Notes under the pieces: generated by a model
What the model was told of the DNA's origin: nothing
Seen by the model: the letters and a program-made list of their open reading frames with translations, nothing else
Database searches by the model: none
Translations under genes and position numbers: made by a program
NCBI RefSeq assembly: GCF_021130785.1
Contig: NW_025777533.1
Location: forward strand, 29,591-93,590
Reading direction: 5' to 3'
DNA length: 64,000 nucleotides
DNA from: Homalodisca vitripennis
Taxonomy: Eukaryota; Arthropoda; Insecta; Hemiptera; Cicadellidae
In this document: positions 54,401 through 60,232 of the stretch, piece by piece
Layout: each line of letters starts with the position of its first letter
Numbering within the stretch: position 1 is the stretch's first letter

Positions 54401-54804
54401 ATTTTGATTCAACATGTAGATCTACAGCTAACTCTTTTGCTGCTTATTACTCCTATTAAATCTTTCACGGTTTACCCTATTGACATAAATAAGAAAAGGT
54501 AAAAAATATGGACATTGTTACAAATCATTTAATTTTAAAAGATATATAGATATAAATTCATTATAAATTATTCATAGAAATAATACATTACATTTATATA
54601 CAGATAATCGTTCTTTTCTCAAACTTAACTATGAATAAGTGAAGTTGTAAAACGAAAAGAATCGCGCAGATAGCAAAAGTAAATCAGTATCAGAGGTCAA
54701 GCAACTAATTCTAATTACTTATTTACCAAGCATTCCGCAACAACCAGGGGTTGATCAAGTTTGTCAATTTTCTTCTCACTAATTGGTTTTGTAATCACAG
54801 TCAT
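24346..54804 (-). CDS. ITM2: ITM2/BRI family integral membrane protein with BRICHOS domain (7 exons)
   Basis: Coding exons on the minus strand are 54804-54727, 38732-38532, 37529-37440, 35996-35853, 35466-35352, 27173-27027 and 24473-24346. All have AG acceptors and GT donors and matching phases (introns 1-4 phase 0, introns 5-6 phase 1), giving 300 residues. The protein starts MTVITKPISEKK, has a cytoplasmic N-terminus, one hydrophobic membrane segment at about residues 65-84, then a luminal part. The BRICHOS region (about 157-252) contains FIHDFNA, the RRCYVMPLN block and two cysteines (C184, C244) that correspond to the conserved BRICHOS pair. A Lys-Arg site (residues 261-262) lies where furin-type proteases cut ITM2 proteins, leaving a 38-residue C-terminal peptide. 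Known members are type II membrane proteins of the secretory pathway that are proteolytically processed. Identification is from remembered family sequence, not from a search. UTRs and start of transcription are not resolved. Confidence 0.9.
24500..26200 (+). mobile_element. CR1-like reverse transcriptase element in ITM2 intron 6, antisense to the gene
   Basis: Plus strand. Frame 1: ELNEVRTTIDSLKSKNSAGI, DEISSKILKYCSDELVIPL up to about 24772, where a 52-bp duplication shifts the frame. Then GMKLSKVYPKFKKGD, NYRPMSLISTISKV, NQHGFTKGKSTSTA, LDLSKAFDCLSHER, RGVPQGSVLGPALF, MYADDTTLLLRE, LGIILDEKRPG, ILQKKAIRILAGLGR. A further shift near 26015 separates the end block (GRKLYNHLPPEPQLKKG, YTLEEYMQ). 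RT motifs are otherwise well kept over 1.2 kb, so it is moderately young. 5' truncated: no endonuclease. Confidence 0.85.
24721..24824. repeat. 52-bp tandem duplication breaking an RT frame
   Basis: TAAAATATTGTTCARATGAA starts units at 24721 and 24773, one base different. 52 is not a multiple of 3, so it shifts the RT frame. Confidence 0.95.
26201..27026. other. Remainder of ITM2 intron 6
   Basis: AT-rich, no feature recognised up to the exon 6 donor. Confidence 0.4.
27027..27173 (-). CDS. ITM2: ITM2 exon 6 (BRICHOS end)
   Basis: 147 bp after a GTTTAG acceptor, entering in phase 1 and leaving in phase 1 before GTTAGT. It encodes YYDVDTETVKETMRVV...SVGLYIERECAGFPIYKLEKIVSG. ERECAGFPIYKL aligns with the second BRICHOS cysteine region of ITM2 proteins. 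Confidence 0.9.
27290..27498 (-). pseudogene. CR1-like element in ITM2 intron 5: C-terminal end of ORF2
   Basis: Minus strand: HGQNFPLSLHRTTLFEKKPT, YAGKNLFNALPEGIKNN..., RTSYTIEEFYSW, stop. This is the closing block of CR1-type proteins. It is separated from the rest of the protein by the insertion at 27513-29278. Confidence 0.8.
27513..29278 (-). mobile_element. 5'-truncated non-LTR retrotransposon nested in the CR1-like element
   Basis: Bounded by the 14-bp target duplication CCATGTCTTGTGTT (27499-27512 and 29279-29292). Its 3' end on the minus strand has AATAAAG and a (TTTCA)n tail (27513-27530). The insert starts inside the RT: DSFDTNMGLRQGCILSPTMF, so about two thirds of the element is missing by 5' truncation, the usual result of incomplete reverse transcription. 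Lineage differs from CR1 (GLRQGCILSP); perhaps I/Vingi group. Confidence 0.88.
28099..29278 (-). CDS. Reverse transcriptase C-terminal half of the nested element (truncated)
   Basis: About 390 codons open from the truncation point: GLRQGCILSPTMFSLFINDL, NMLMYADDIVIISP (catalytic Asp pair), LSVNLNKSKIMMFRKGG, YKYLGMSFTSALSW, CYGAQVWGC, and a C-terminal CSLCNLQENETVFHFVAIC zinc motif (C-x2-C-x9-H-x4-C). Stop at 28099. The upstream part of the same open frame (29279-29436, GDLGPRESCITTF...LYEHNTRHG) belongs to the host CR1 element, so the long ORF is an accidental fusion of two elements. Confidence 0.85.
29293..31720 (-). pseudogene. CR1-like ORF2 (endonuclease and RT) in ITM2 intron 5, several frameshifts
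   Basis: Minus strand, N to C: endonuclease blocks RTEHIKGGVAIYKHNKL (about 31680), LALPLTRVTATSNSSIDIIC, TGLADHTGQYC; linker to 30571; RT from 30562 (IKQTIHSLASKTSSGLDEM), NYRPISLLPTVS region near 30290, SKAFDCLGHNLI near 30150, then YADDTVLLSAQKD at 29880, YLGITINNKLTW, ESHRRYGIAA, and the LGPRESC...LYIIETILYY block up to the insertion at 29292. Shifts near 30565, 30370, 30090, 29940 and 29500. Same strand as ITM2. Confidence 0.82.
32160..33527 (-). pseudogene. CR1-like ORF1 with PHD-like zinc finger and coiled coil
   Basis: ATG at 33527 begins MPTKYPCGSCTVGVKFSGIK, then CSGPCNMWYHHAGCQNI, a PHD-type Cys/His arrangement found in ORF1 of CR1-group elements. After a break, 33183-32965 and 32968-32390 are leucine/lysine/glutamate-rich heptad-like sequence (KIEDLENEKDALINRN..., QKTNYIDQVYPKQAL), consistent with a coiled coil for ORF1 multimerisation. 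Frameshifts near 33340, 32965 and 32390. Belongs with ORF2 at 31720-27290. Confidence 0.7.
33528..34260 (-). other. Probable 5' leader of the CR1-like element
   Basis: Non-coding sequence upstream of ORF1, less AT-rich around 33750-33880. The outer boundary is not defined; I see no clear target duplication. Confidence 0.35.
34261..35351. other. Remainder of ITM2 intron 5
   Basis: No feature recognised. Confidence 0.4.
35352..35466 (-). CDS. ITM2: ITM2 exon 5 (BRICHOS core)
   Basis: 115 bp after a GATGTTGCAG acceptor: NKTGIIDVEARRCYVMPLNR... to ...LVRKMWQ plus one base, then a GTGAGT donor. The CYVMPLN...VLPPRDLIDL block is the most recognisable ITM2 sequence and holds the first BRICHOS cysteine. 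Confidence 0.93.
35853..35996 (-). CDS. ITM2: ITM2 exon 4 (start of BRICHOS)
   Basis: Forty-eight codons, FPEVQNSKADQF... to ...RSSRFIHDFNA, after a GTGTTCTCAG acceptor and before a GTACGT donor. FIHDFNA matches the ITM2 segment in which a bound-water-like 'I-V-HDFN' motif opens the BRICHOS domain. Confidence 0.9.
35997..37388. other. ITM2 intron 3, nothing recognised
   Basis: AT-rich intron with no gene, repeat end or conserved block that I can support. Confidence 0.45.
37389..37444. repeat. 28-bp tandem duplication covering the ITM2 exon 3 splice donor
   Basis: Units at 37389-37416 and 37417-37444 differ by one base. Each carries CTGARGTGAGC on the minus strand, so the real donor (37439-37438) has a copy 28 bp further into the intron. 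Confidence 0.93.
37440..37529 (-). CDS. ITM2: ITM2 exon 3
   Basis: Thirty codons, MHRLRGWCRIPYGQ... to ...GDYGKFIPE, between a TGTTGCAG acceptor and a GAG|GTGAGC donor. Phase 0 both sides. The last bases of this exon and the donor are duplicated 28 bp downstream (see findings). Confidence 0.85.
37530..38531. other. ITM2 intron 2, nothing recognised
   Basis: No coding or repeat signal that I can support. Confidence 0.4.
38532..38732 (-). CDS. ITM2: ITM2 exon 2 (transmembrane segment)
   Basis: The exon begins after a TTTTACAG acceptor and ends at a CAG|GTGACT donor, 67 codons, phase 0 at both ends. It encodes PNQDVEGG..., an Arg-rich stretch (RARARRAS) on the cytoplasmic side, then the membrane segment ACLLLMALLVMCCGVLGGFY and YKQFAHSQ. 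Positive charge before the helix fits a type II orientation. Confidence 0.9.
39795..39890. repeat. GC-rich repeat fragment in ITM2 intron 1
   Basis: A block with G and C runs (CCCGGGGGAGTGCCCCCC, CCCCCAGGGGCCCCCC) in very AT-rich surroundings, followed by TTTTCATCTACGCCACTG. It looks like the end of a transposon, but the family is unknown. Confidence 0.45.
39950..40190 (-). pseudogene. Possible retrotransposon C-terminal relic
   Basis: Minus strand reads DWFSIPFTELKLHISIEHLL, FDCPLVTQGDSTLGESEILN, resembling the 'EHILFDCP' block near the C-terminus of I/Jockey-type proteins. Short and isolated, so weak. Confidence 0.35.
40191..41909. other. Unassigned part of ITM2 intron 1
   Basis: A 60-codon minus-strand frame at 41845-41663 (MGVDVLPGVFLNTRRFQKVK...) has protein-like composition and may be another transposon relic. 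I do not recognise it. Confidence 0.3.
41910..43800 (+). pseudogene. CR1-like 5' part: decayed ORF1 and endonuclease
   Basis: 41920-43200 holds broken Lys/Glu/Leu-rich frames (VLAEAQEALLHDHSYLSYKI, ESVNKIETLSQHIVNLKN) like the coiled coil of ORF1. 43200-43790 is endonuclease: HTGFTKKKLERLDHLLSTLK, PITIILTEHSLNSNNL, RLGGVAIYIES, stop, then LFVLGIYRPPGRPIKQAIEN, CFEEELLF, GIRRLPLPAPRITNTSKTSI. It parallels the endonuclease at 21.1-20.7 kb. It ends before the RT, so it is 3' truncated or deleted. Confidence 0.7.
43860..43940 (+). repeat. tRNA-like T-arm with B-box, possible SINE remnant
   Basis: CACGGGTTCAATTCCCGTG (43913-43931) is a perfect T-arm hairpin containing the B-box GGTTCAATTCC. I find no convincing A-box or cloverleaf upstream, so this is not a functional tRNA gene. 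A tRNA-derived SINE head or a decayed tRNA is possible. Confidence 0.4.
43941..45289. other. Unassigned part of ITM2 intron 1
   Basis: AT-rich; nothing recognised. Confidence 0.4.
45294..46453 (-). mobile_element. piggyBac-like element 1 (non-autonomous)
   Basis: Flanked by TTAA (45290-45293, 46454-46457). Terminal repeats CCCTTTTAAGGCCAATG and, on the other strand, CCCTTATAAGGCCGATG. Start CCCT and TTAA target are piggyBac hallmarks. On the minus strand at about 46025-45870 a frame reads SKRTRGKSPTSGNTLVNNLL and an acidic DGVGDLGDSDLDALYDD, like the acidic N-terminus of piggyBac transposases, then stops. So it may be an internally deleted derivative. Confidence 0.72.
46331..46445. repeat. 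44-bp subterminal repeats with a palindromic 17-mer
   Basis: ACGGCTAC units begin at 46331, 46375 and 46419. The first two contain GGCTACCTATTGTAGCC, the third the reverse complement core GGCTACAATAGGTAGCC. CGGCCGCGAACGC follows in units 1 and 2. They lie just inside the right end of piggyBac-like element 1. Confidence 0.88.
46458..49620. other. Unassigned part of ITM2 intron 1
   Basis: AT-rich. A lone piggyBac-type right end (CAGCACTTTAAGGGTTAA, ending at about 47657) has no partner that I can find. A TTAACCCTAGAAAAC motif at about 48055 could be a lone left end. Confidence 0.4.
49625..51017. mobile_element. piggyBac-like element 2 (non-autonomous)
   Basis: Flanked by TTAA (49621-49624 and 51018-51021). 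Ends CTCTTTTAGTGCCAGAGAT and, on the other strand, CCCTTTAAGTGCCAGGGAT. Subterminal GCGAGACTCTCGGCACT near 50952 and GCGAGATCCCTGGCACT near 50995 are related repeats. No transposase frame. Confidence 0.7.
51148..51378 (+). other. Short open frame, unrecognised
   Basis: 75 codons (ECTTQKSLTAYEMAKNNYLK..., REEVEFD-like end QTERQKLLQKCSYD). Composition is Lys/Asn-rich and protein-like, but no family is recognised and no splice context is clear. It lies just outside piggyBac-like element 2. Confidence 0.2.
51623..52179. mobile_element. MULE-like MITE with 9-bp target duplication
   Basis: 557 bp. GTGATTTGA flanks both sides (51614-51622, 52180-52188). Terminal inverted repeats of about 36 bp: GGGTAGGGTACAATAAGCGG and, on the other strand, GGGTATGGTACGTTAAGCGG, both continuing ACCCGGTTTTT. 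A 9-bp duplication fits Mutator-like elements. No coding frame inside. Confidence 0.85.
52695..54099. mobile_element. piggyBac-like element 3 (non-autonomous)
   Basis: Flanked by TTAA (52691-52694 and 54100-54103). Exact 11-bp terminal repeats CCCTAGAACTG at both ends in inverted orientation. A perfect 16-bp palindrome CGACATAATTATGTCG lies near the left end (52711-52726). No transposase frame. Confidence 0.82.
54727..54804 (-). CDS. ITM2: ITM2 exon 1 (start codon, 26 codons)
   Basis: ATG at 54804-54802 opens MTVITKPISEKK and runs 26 codons to ...VVAECL, then a GTAAAT donor (54726 downward). It is too short to stand out as an ORF; it is accepted because the N-terminal wording is typical of ITM2 proteins, the start is the first ATG of the frame and the phase 0 end joins exon 2. 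Intron 1 that follows is about 16 kb. Confidence 0.85.
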
Positions 54805-55080
54805 TTTACTGTATTTTTAAATACACAAAATTTCAACAAAACACGACGTTAAAGTCACTTCCGATGACAACTGCTATTGTACTGCTCCTGTTGTTATGTT
54901 GTTTTATTTTTGTTTCGTTCCCTTCCCCATGAACCTCTTCAGATTCTCTGTTGTTATTGGTTCATTGCTTGGGTTGGTGCCCTAGATGAGAGAAATCGAA
55001 CTGTCTGCGGATAGGTCCAAAGGAAATTTAAACAACATTTTTACACACACAAAATAGTAGACATGTATACATACACAGCG
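54805..55080 (-). promoter_or_regulatory. Probable ITM2 5' UTR and promoter region
   Basis: Immediately upstream of the start codon on the minus strand; less AT-rich than its surroundings. I see no clear TATA box or initiator, so this is assigned by position. Confidence 0.35.
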
Positions 55081-55832
55081 AGGTCAGGACGGTCGATGCT
55101 CATTATGCCTGTGTAATAATTTGATTCTTATAACAAAGTATAAAAATATTAATTATATATTTGTGTTCAGTATACAAAATACGTCAAATTCCAGTATATA
55201 CATAATATATAACAAATCTGTCCTCTTTGGAGATTAGGCATTTCCGAATATATTTCTGGTTCAAAAGAATTTTATCTAAATTAAGTATAACACTTCGTAA
55301 AGATACCCCTAAATTACAAAAAAAATAAAATGTCTGCACTCTTGAGTCATAGCCGCAGCTACATATTTTTTCAGGAGGGGTAAGCTCTAAATTTACCACC
55401 GTTTACGATCACTCAATATCAGCAGTTAAAAAAAATTGTTACTTTCAGTTACCAGTAGTTTCGCACGCAATTTTCAAGATCTAAGAGCTTGCTTCTTGGT
55501 GAAATCATTTATAATGTAATATAATGGAATCTTATGACAACTTTTTCACTCAAATGAAAGTATATGTAGTAATTATTATTTTGGCGTCCGTAATTAAGAA
55601 TTTTAAAAGTTAAATAAAATGTTTACTGGCTCATTTCAGGTTTTGCGCGTGTTGAAGTATACATTTTTAGTTAAATTAAACTATATTTCTGACGCCACAG
55701 TTGAGGCATTATCCCAAATAACCTAATCAAGGAAATACTTATAAATAAAGGTCACAAGAACCTGCTTTGGTCAAAAAGTTTACTCCCGGCCTTTTAATTT
55801 ACATTCGGTGAAAGATTGTCACATTAAGAAAA
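55081..55832. other. Unassigned sequence between ITM2 and the Penelope array
   Basis: AT-rich, nothing recognised. Confidence 0.4.
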
Positions 55833-55896
<64 letters not shown>

Positions 55897-55917
55897 TATA
55901 TATATATATATATATAG
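55833..55917. repeat. (TA)n microsatellite at left edge of Penelope array
   Basis: About 40 TA units with one TACTATA interruption near 55895. The truncated Penelope copy begins directly at its right end. Confidence 0.95.
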
Positions 55918-55924
55918 TATTCCA

Positions 55925-56729
55925 AAAAAGTTTATCTATACGAGCCAAGAAGCTATGCAGCAATGATATAGACTTCCTAAATTACATTGAAAAATTAAGC
56001 AACACTTTTAAACATTTAAATTACCCAGACAAAATTTTAAAAAATCAAATAAACAAACCAAAACATCCAGCAAGCTTCAATTATAAAACACAACCAAAGT
56101 TTATTACACAGTTTTTTCCTGGACTACACAAAATTAACAGTATTATGAAAATTGCCCATAATGTCCTACTTTCCTCTCCAGATACCCAAACTTTTATGGC
56201 TAAAGCACCTAGAGTAATATTTCGAAAACCTCCAAATTTGAAAAACAAACTTGTCCAACCTAAACTACCTAAATTACACCAACCCGTTACTAATGGATGT
56301 GAACCGTGCAACAAACCACGTTGCGGTTCTTGCAAAATTATGAAAAACTCTAGGGAATTCAAAAGTAACGTAACAGGTTTAACTTATCCCATCATTGGCA
56401 AAGTAAACTGTGACTCTAAGAATGTAATTTACCAAATTAATTGTAAATTTTGTGACAAACAGTACATTGGACAAACATCTAACCACCTTAGAGTCAGAAT
56501 AACAGGGCACAGATTTGATATTTTCCATAAAGACAAGGAGAAGCCATTGGCCAAACATGCTGCTGAGCACAAAAAAGACAAAATTGAAGAATGTTATAAC
56601 CTTAAAGGAATTAATAAGGTCTTCCCTTGTCATGAAGAAAATTTAAATAGATTAAAATTAAAAAATCTGGAACAAGCACATCAATTACTTTTAAAATCAA
56701 AATACCCAAATGGTCTAAATTTAAGATAA
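55925..56729 (+). CDS. Penelope copy A: RT end fused to GIY-YIG endonuclease (5'-truncated)
   Basis: The frame passes without a stop from the RT end (RAKKLCSNDIDFLNYIEKL, KHLNYPDKILKNQINKPKHP) through FITQFFPGLHKINSI into the endonuclease, so in this family RT and endonuclease form one protein. Endonuclease features: CEPCNKPRCGSCKIM zinc-binding cysteines, NVIYQINCKFCDKQYIGQTS (GIY-YIG variant), LRVRITGHRFDI and FPCHEENLNRLKLKNLEQAH, ending NGLNLR at 56729. Only the truncated RT prevents it from being complete. Confidence 0.85.
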
Positions 56730-56871
56730 TTTTAACTTTTCCAAATTTCCATCTGTGCCATTAATGATATATCAGCTGGGTTTTTGAATGTTTTAGTTGC
56801 GTATTTAAATTTTTGGTTATTTTATTTTATTTGTTGTGTTTCTTGTTTCTTGTTTTCTTCATTTATATTAT

Positions 56872-56917
56872 GCTTCCTGAAGATGTGGGTATTAAATCCC
56901 ACGAAATATATAGAAGC
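56872..56917 (+). ncRNA. Hammerhead ribozyme motif, Penelope copy A
   Basis: 46 nt. Stem I GCUUC (56872-56876) with GAAGC (56913-56917); core CUGAAGA (fits CUGANGA); an extra U; stem II GUGGG with CCCAC around loop UAUUAAAU; GAA; stem III from self-complementary AUAUAU; A at position 17. Predicted cleavage after 56912. Hammerheads are known from Penelope-like elements. The extra U before stem II and the loop-less stem III are unusual. Activity is not shown by sequence alone. Confidence 0.78.
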
Positions 56918-57077
56918 CTTGTAATCTTCGTTTTTCATTTCAATAAGTGAAATAATATAACAGCCACTTGGTGATCAACCATCGTCAACACGAAGCCTTT
57001 TGGTAAAAAGTCTCTCTTCTACACTTCTTATACACTAGTGTTTATTTTCCGTTAAAGCTCTCAATTTGTTCATCAAA

Positions 57078-59195
57078 ATGAATACGCATACTAGCAAAAA
57101 GCATTTAATGAAACAGTTCAAATATCATTCATTAAAAATTGTTAAAATTAACTGTCATGTTATGTTCATTGGCACTTTATTGTCTTTCGGCCTAACCCCT
57201 CCAGGTCTCAGTCCTAAATTTCCTTACTCTGGTCTACCACCTGCTATGCACGAAGCTGTTAAAATTTTAGCTATCAAGACAAGTTTTGAACTTTCTAAAT
57301 TAGTATTGAAAGCATATAAATCCATGGCAGAAAACCATGGTAAAGAATTAAGAATCATATATGATTGTCTATTATCCCAATATGATAGTGATTCTCTTCA
57401 TAATGACATTAATAATATAGTACGAAAGCTACAGAGTTTTATGACTAAAAAAACTGAAAAACTTTCAAATAAGTTGTTACAAATTTGTAGAAAAACTATA
57501 AATAATGGTGAGGAAATACCCACTAAATGGAAATGCTTCAGTGACACCGATTCTAATAATGTTATACCACCCTTATATGATGGAACAAATTCTTGTGTTG
57601 AACAATCACCGAACACAAATGTAGACCCCATTATTGAAAAAGTAGCCAAACAAGATACAAATAATGCCAGTGATCTTCTTGAATCGTGCATTGAAAATAT
57701 ATCTGACTATCAACCTAACAAAGATGAACTTCAAGTTCTTTCAAAAGGTCTCACGTTTTGTCCTACTCCAAAATTTAATCAAATAAGCCTAATAAACGAC
57801 GCTCTTACCTTTTCCCGGGAATTAAGACTAAAATTTTTCTTCAGCAAACAACAAAACATTTGTAATGATGAAATTCTTCCTTGCTTGAATAGGTTCAAAC
57901 AAAAATCGGATTGGGAACCTCCCCCTCTCCCTGCAGATCACCCGATTGAACAGTTTATTAACATTGTAGTGTCTAATTTGTCAAATCCGGAATTTCAAAA
58001 CTCTTTAAATAAGAAGAATAACTTATCCCAAAATGAAATTCGAGCCATTAAATCACTGAAAAACAATCACAATATAATCATTCTCCCGGCTGATAAAGGA
58101 AGTAAGATTGTTATTTTAAATTTAAAAGATTACATTGAAGAAGCTACCACACAGTTATCTGATACAAATACATACAAGCCTCTGGAGGAAGATCCTACAG
58201 ATAAATTTAACGAAGTTATCAAAAAATACCTCAAAGATTATGGTCCCAATCAAGGTTTGTCTTCAAAGAATATTGAATTATTAAGTCCAAAATGGCCCCG
58301 AACACCAATATTTTATACACTCCCAAAAATCCACAAACCCATTCGTCCTCCACCTGGTAGACCTATTGTTTCTAGCTATGGGAGTCCAACAGAAAGAATT
58401 TCAGCTTATATTGATGATCAACTGCAACCTTTTGTAAAATCATTACCATCCTATATAAAAAATTCTACTGACTTCATTGAAAAAATTACTACTGTTAAAC
58501 AACCAATTCCTGAAAATTCAATTCTAGTAACAGTAGATGTAAATTCTCTATACACAAACATACCACATAAAGAGGGTCTGCAGGCTGTAGAGAGTGTTCT
58601 AGACGCTAGAAAAAATAATGTTATTCCATCGACCAACTTTTTGATTAATTTAATGCAATTCGTCCTTACAATGAACAATTTTAAATTCAACGACAAAAAT
58701 TATCTACAAATTTCGGGTACAGCTATGGGCACCAGGATGGCTCCCTCATATGCTAACCTATTCATGGGCGAATTCGAGAAGAAATTTCTAGCCTCACAAA
58801 ATCTTCAACCATTAAAATGGGTACGTTTCATCGATGATATATTTTTCATATGGCATCATGGATTGGAATCTTTGCAAGAATTTTTGAAGAATCTCCAAGA
58901 GTTCTCTCCTTTGAAGTTTACATGGAACTATTCTGATGTTATAATAACTTTTTTAGATTTAGACATTTTCTTAGAATCAGGCTACATCAAAACAAAATTG
59001 CATGTTAAAACAACAAACACAATGAACTATCTAAATTTTTCAAGTTGCCATCCAATATATATAAAAAAGTCTATTCCAAAAAGTTTATCTATACGAGCCA
59101 AGAAGCTATGCAGCAATGATATAGACTTCCTAAATTACATTGAAAAATTAAGCAACACTTTTAAACATTTAAATTACCCAGACACAAAATTTTAA
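57078..59195 (+). CDS. Penelope copy B reverse transcriptase (ends at a frameshift before the endonuclease)
   Basis: ATG at 57078 (MNTHTSKKHLMKQFKYHSL); a TTG just upstream in frame is not needed as start. 705 codons. Order: N-terminal region with PPGLSPKFPYSGLPPAMHEA, then RT core: IKSLKNNHNIIILPADKGSK, FYTLPKIHKPIRPPPGRPIV, VTVDVNSLYTNIPH (motif A), ISGTAMGTRMAPSYANLFMG (motif B), WVRFIDDIFFIWHH (motif C, catalytic Asp pair), FLDLDIF (motif D). A two-base insertion (CACA for CA) in the NYPD codon region near 59184 ends the frame at 59195 and separates it from the endonuclease at 59300. Confidence 0.92.
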   Translation: MNTHTSKKHLMKQFKYHSLKIVKINCHVMFIGTLLSFGLTPPGLSPKFPYSGLPPAMHEAVKILAIKTSFELSKLVLKAYKSMAENHGKELRIIYDCLLSQYDSDSLHNDINNIVRKLQSFMTKKTEKLSNKLLQICRKTINNGEEIPTKWKCFSDTDSNNVIPPLYDGTNSCVEQSPNTNVDPIIEKVAKQDTNNASDLLESCIENISDYQPNKDELQVLSKGLTFCPTPKFNQISLINDALTFSRELRLKFFFSKQQNICNDEILPCLNRFKQKSDWEPPPLPADHPIEQFINIVVSNLSNPEFQNSLNKKNNLSQNEIRAIKSLKNNHNIIILPADKGSKIVILNLKDYIEEATTQLSDTNTYKPLEEDPTDKFNEVIKKYLKDYGPNQGLSSKNIELLSPKWPRTPIFYTLPKIHKPIRPPPGRPIVSSYGSPTERISAYIDDQLQPFVKSLPSYIKNSTDFIEKITTVKQPIPENSILVTVDVNSLYTNIPHKEGLQAVESVLDARKNNVIPSTNFLINLMQFVLTMNNFKFNDKNYLQISGTAMGTRMAPSYANLFMGEFEKKFLASQNLQPLKWVRFIDDIFFIWHHGLESLQEFLKNLQEFSPLKFTWNYSDVIITFLDLDIFLESGYIKTKLHVKTTNTMNYLNFSSCHPIYIKKSIPKSLSIRAKKLCSNDIDFLNYIEKLSNTFKHLNYPDTKF

Positions 59196-59299
59196 AAAAT
59201 CAAATAAACAAACCAAAACATCCAGCAAGCTTCAATTATAAAACACAACCAAAGTTTATTACACAGTTTTTTCCTGGACTACACAAAATTAACAGTATT

Positions 59300-59884
59300 A
59301 TGAAAATTGCCCATAATGTCCTACTTTCCTCTCCAGATACCCAAACTTTTATGGCTAAAGCACCTAGAGTAATATTTCGAAAACCTCCAAATTTGAAAAA
59401 CAAACTTGTCCAACCTAAACTACCTAAATTACACCAACCCGTTACTAATGGATGTGAACCGTGCAACAAACCACGTTGCGGTTCTTGCAAAATTATGAAA
59501 AACTCTAGGGAATTCAAAAGTAACGTAACAGGTTTAACTTATCCCATCATTGGCAAAGTAAACTGTGACTCTAAGAATGTAATTTACCAAATTAATTGTA
59601 AATTTTGTGACAAACAGTACATTGGACAAACATCTAACCACCTTAGAGTCAGAATAACAGGGCACAGATTTGATATTTTCCATAAAGACAAGGAGAAGCC
59701 ATTGGCCAAACATGCTGCTGAGCACAAAAAAGACAAAATTGAAGAATGTTATAACCTTAAAGGAATTAATAAGGTCTTCCCTTGTCATGAAGAAAATTTA
59801 AATAGATTAAAATTAAAAAATCTGGAACAAGCACATCAATTACTTTTAAAATCAAAATACCCAAATGGTCTAAATTTAAGATAA
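59300..59884 (+). CDS. Penelope copy B GIY-YIG endonuclease
   Basis: 194 codons from the internal MKIAHNV methionine to NGLNLR; the sequence is the same as in copy A. The true N-terminus is the RT frame, lost through the upstream two-base insertion. Cys block CEPCNKPRCGSC, YIGQTSNHLRVRITGHR and a conserved Glu in HEENLNRLK are present, so the nuclease domain itself is intact. Confidence 0.9.
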   Translation: MKIAHNVLLSSPDTQTFMAKAPRVIFRKPPNLKNKLVQPKLPKLHQPVTNGCEPCNKPRCGSCKIMKNSREFKSNVTGLTYPIIGKVNCDSKNVIYQINCKFCDKQYIGQTSNHLRVRITGHRFDIFHKDKEKPLAKHAAEHKKDKIEECYNLKGINKVFPCHEENLNRLKLKNLEQAHQLLLKSKYPNGLNLR

Positions 59885-60026
59885 TTTTAACTTTTCCAAA
59901 TTTCCATCTGTGCCATTAATGATATATCAGCTGGGTTTTTGAATGTTTTAGTTGCGTATTTAAATTTTTGGTTATTTTATTTTATTTGTTGTGTTTCTTG
60001 TTTCTTGTTTTCTTCATTTATATTAT

Positions 60027-60072
60027 GCTTCCTGAAGATGTGGGTATTAAATCCCACGAAATATATAGAAGC
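60027..60072 (+). ncRNA. Hammerhead ribozyme motif, Penelope copy B
   Basis: Same 46 nt as copy A: GCUUC/GAAGC stem I, CUGAAGA, GUGGG/CCCAC stem II, GAA, AUAUAU, A. Predicted cleavage after 60067. Distance to the copy A site is 3155 nt, equal to one unit, so double cleavage of a read-through transcript would release one monomer. Confidence 0.78.
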
Positions 60073-60232
60073 CTTGTAATCTTCGTTTTTCATTTCAATA
60101 AGTGAAATAATATAACAGCCACTTGGTGATCAACCATCGTCAACACGAAGCCTTTTGGTAAAAAGTCTCTCTTCTACACTTCTTATACACTAGTGTTTAT
60201 TTTCCGTTAAAGCTCTCAATTTGTTCATCAAA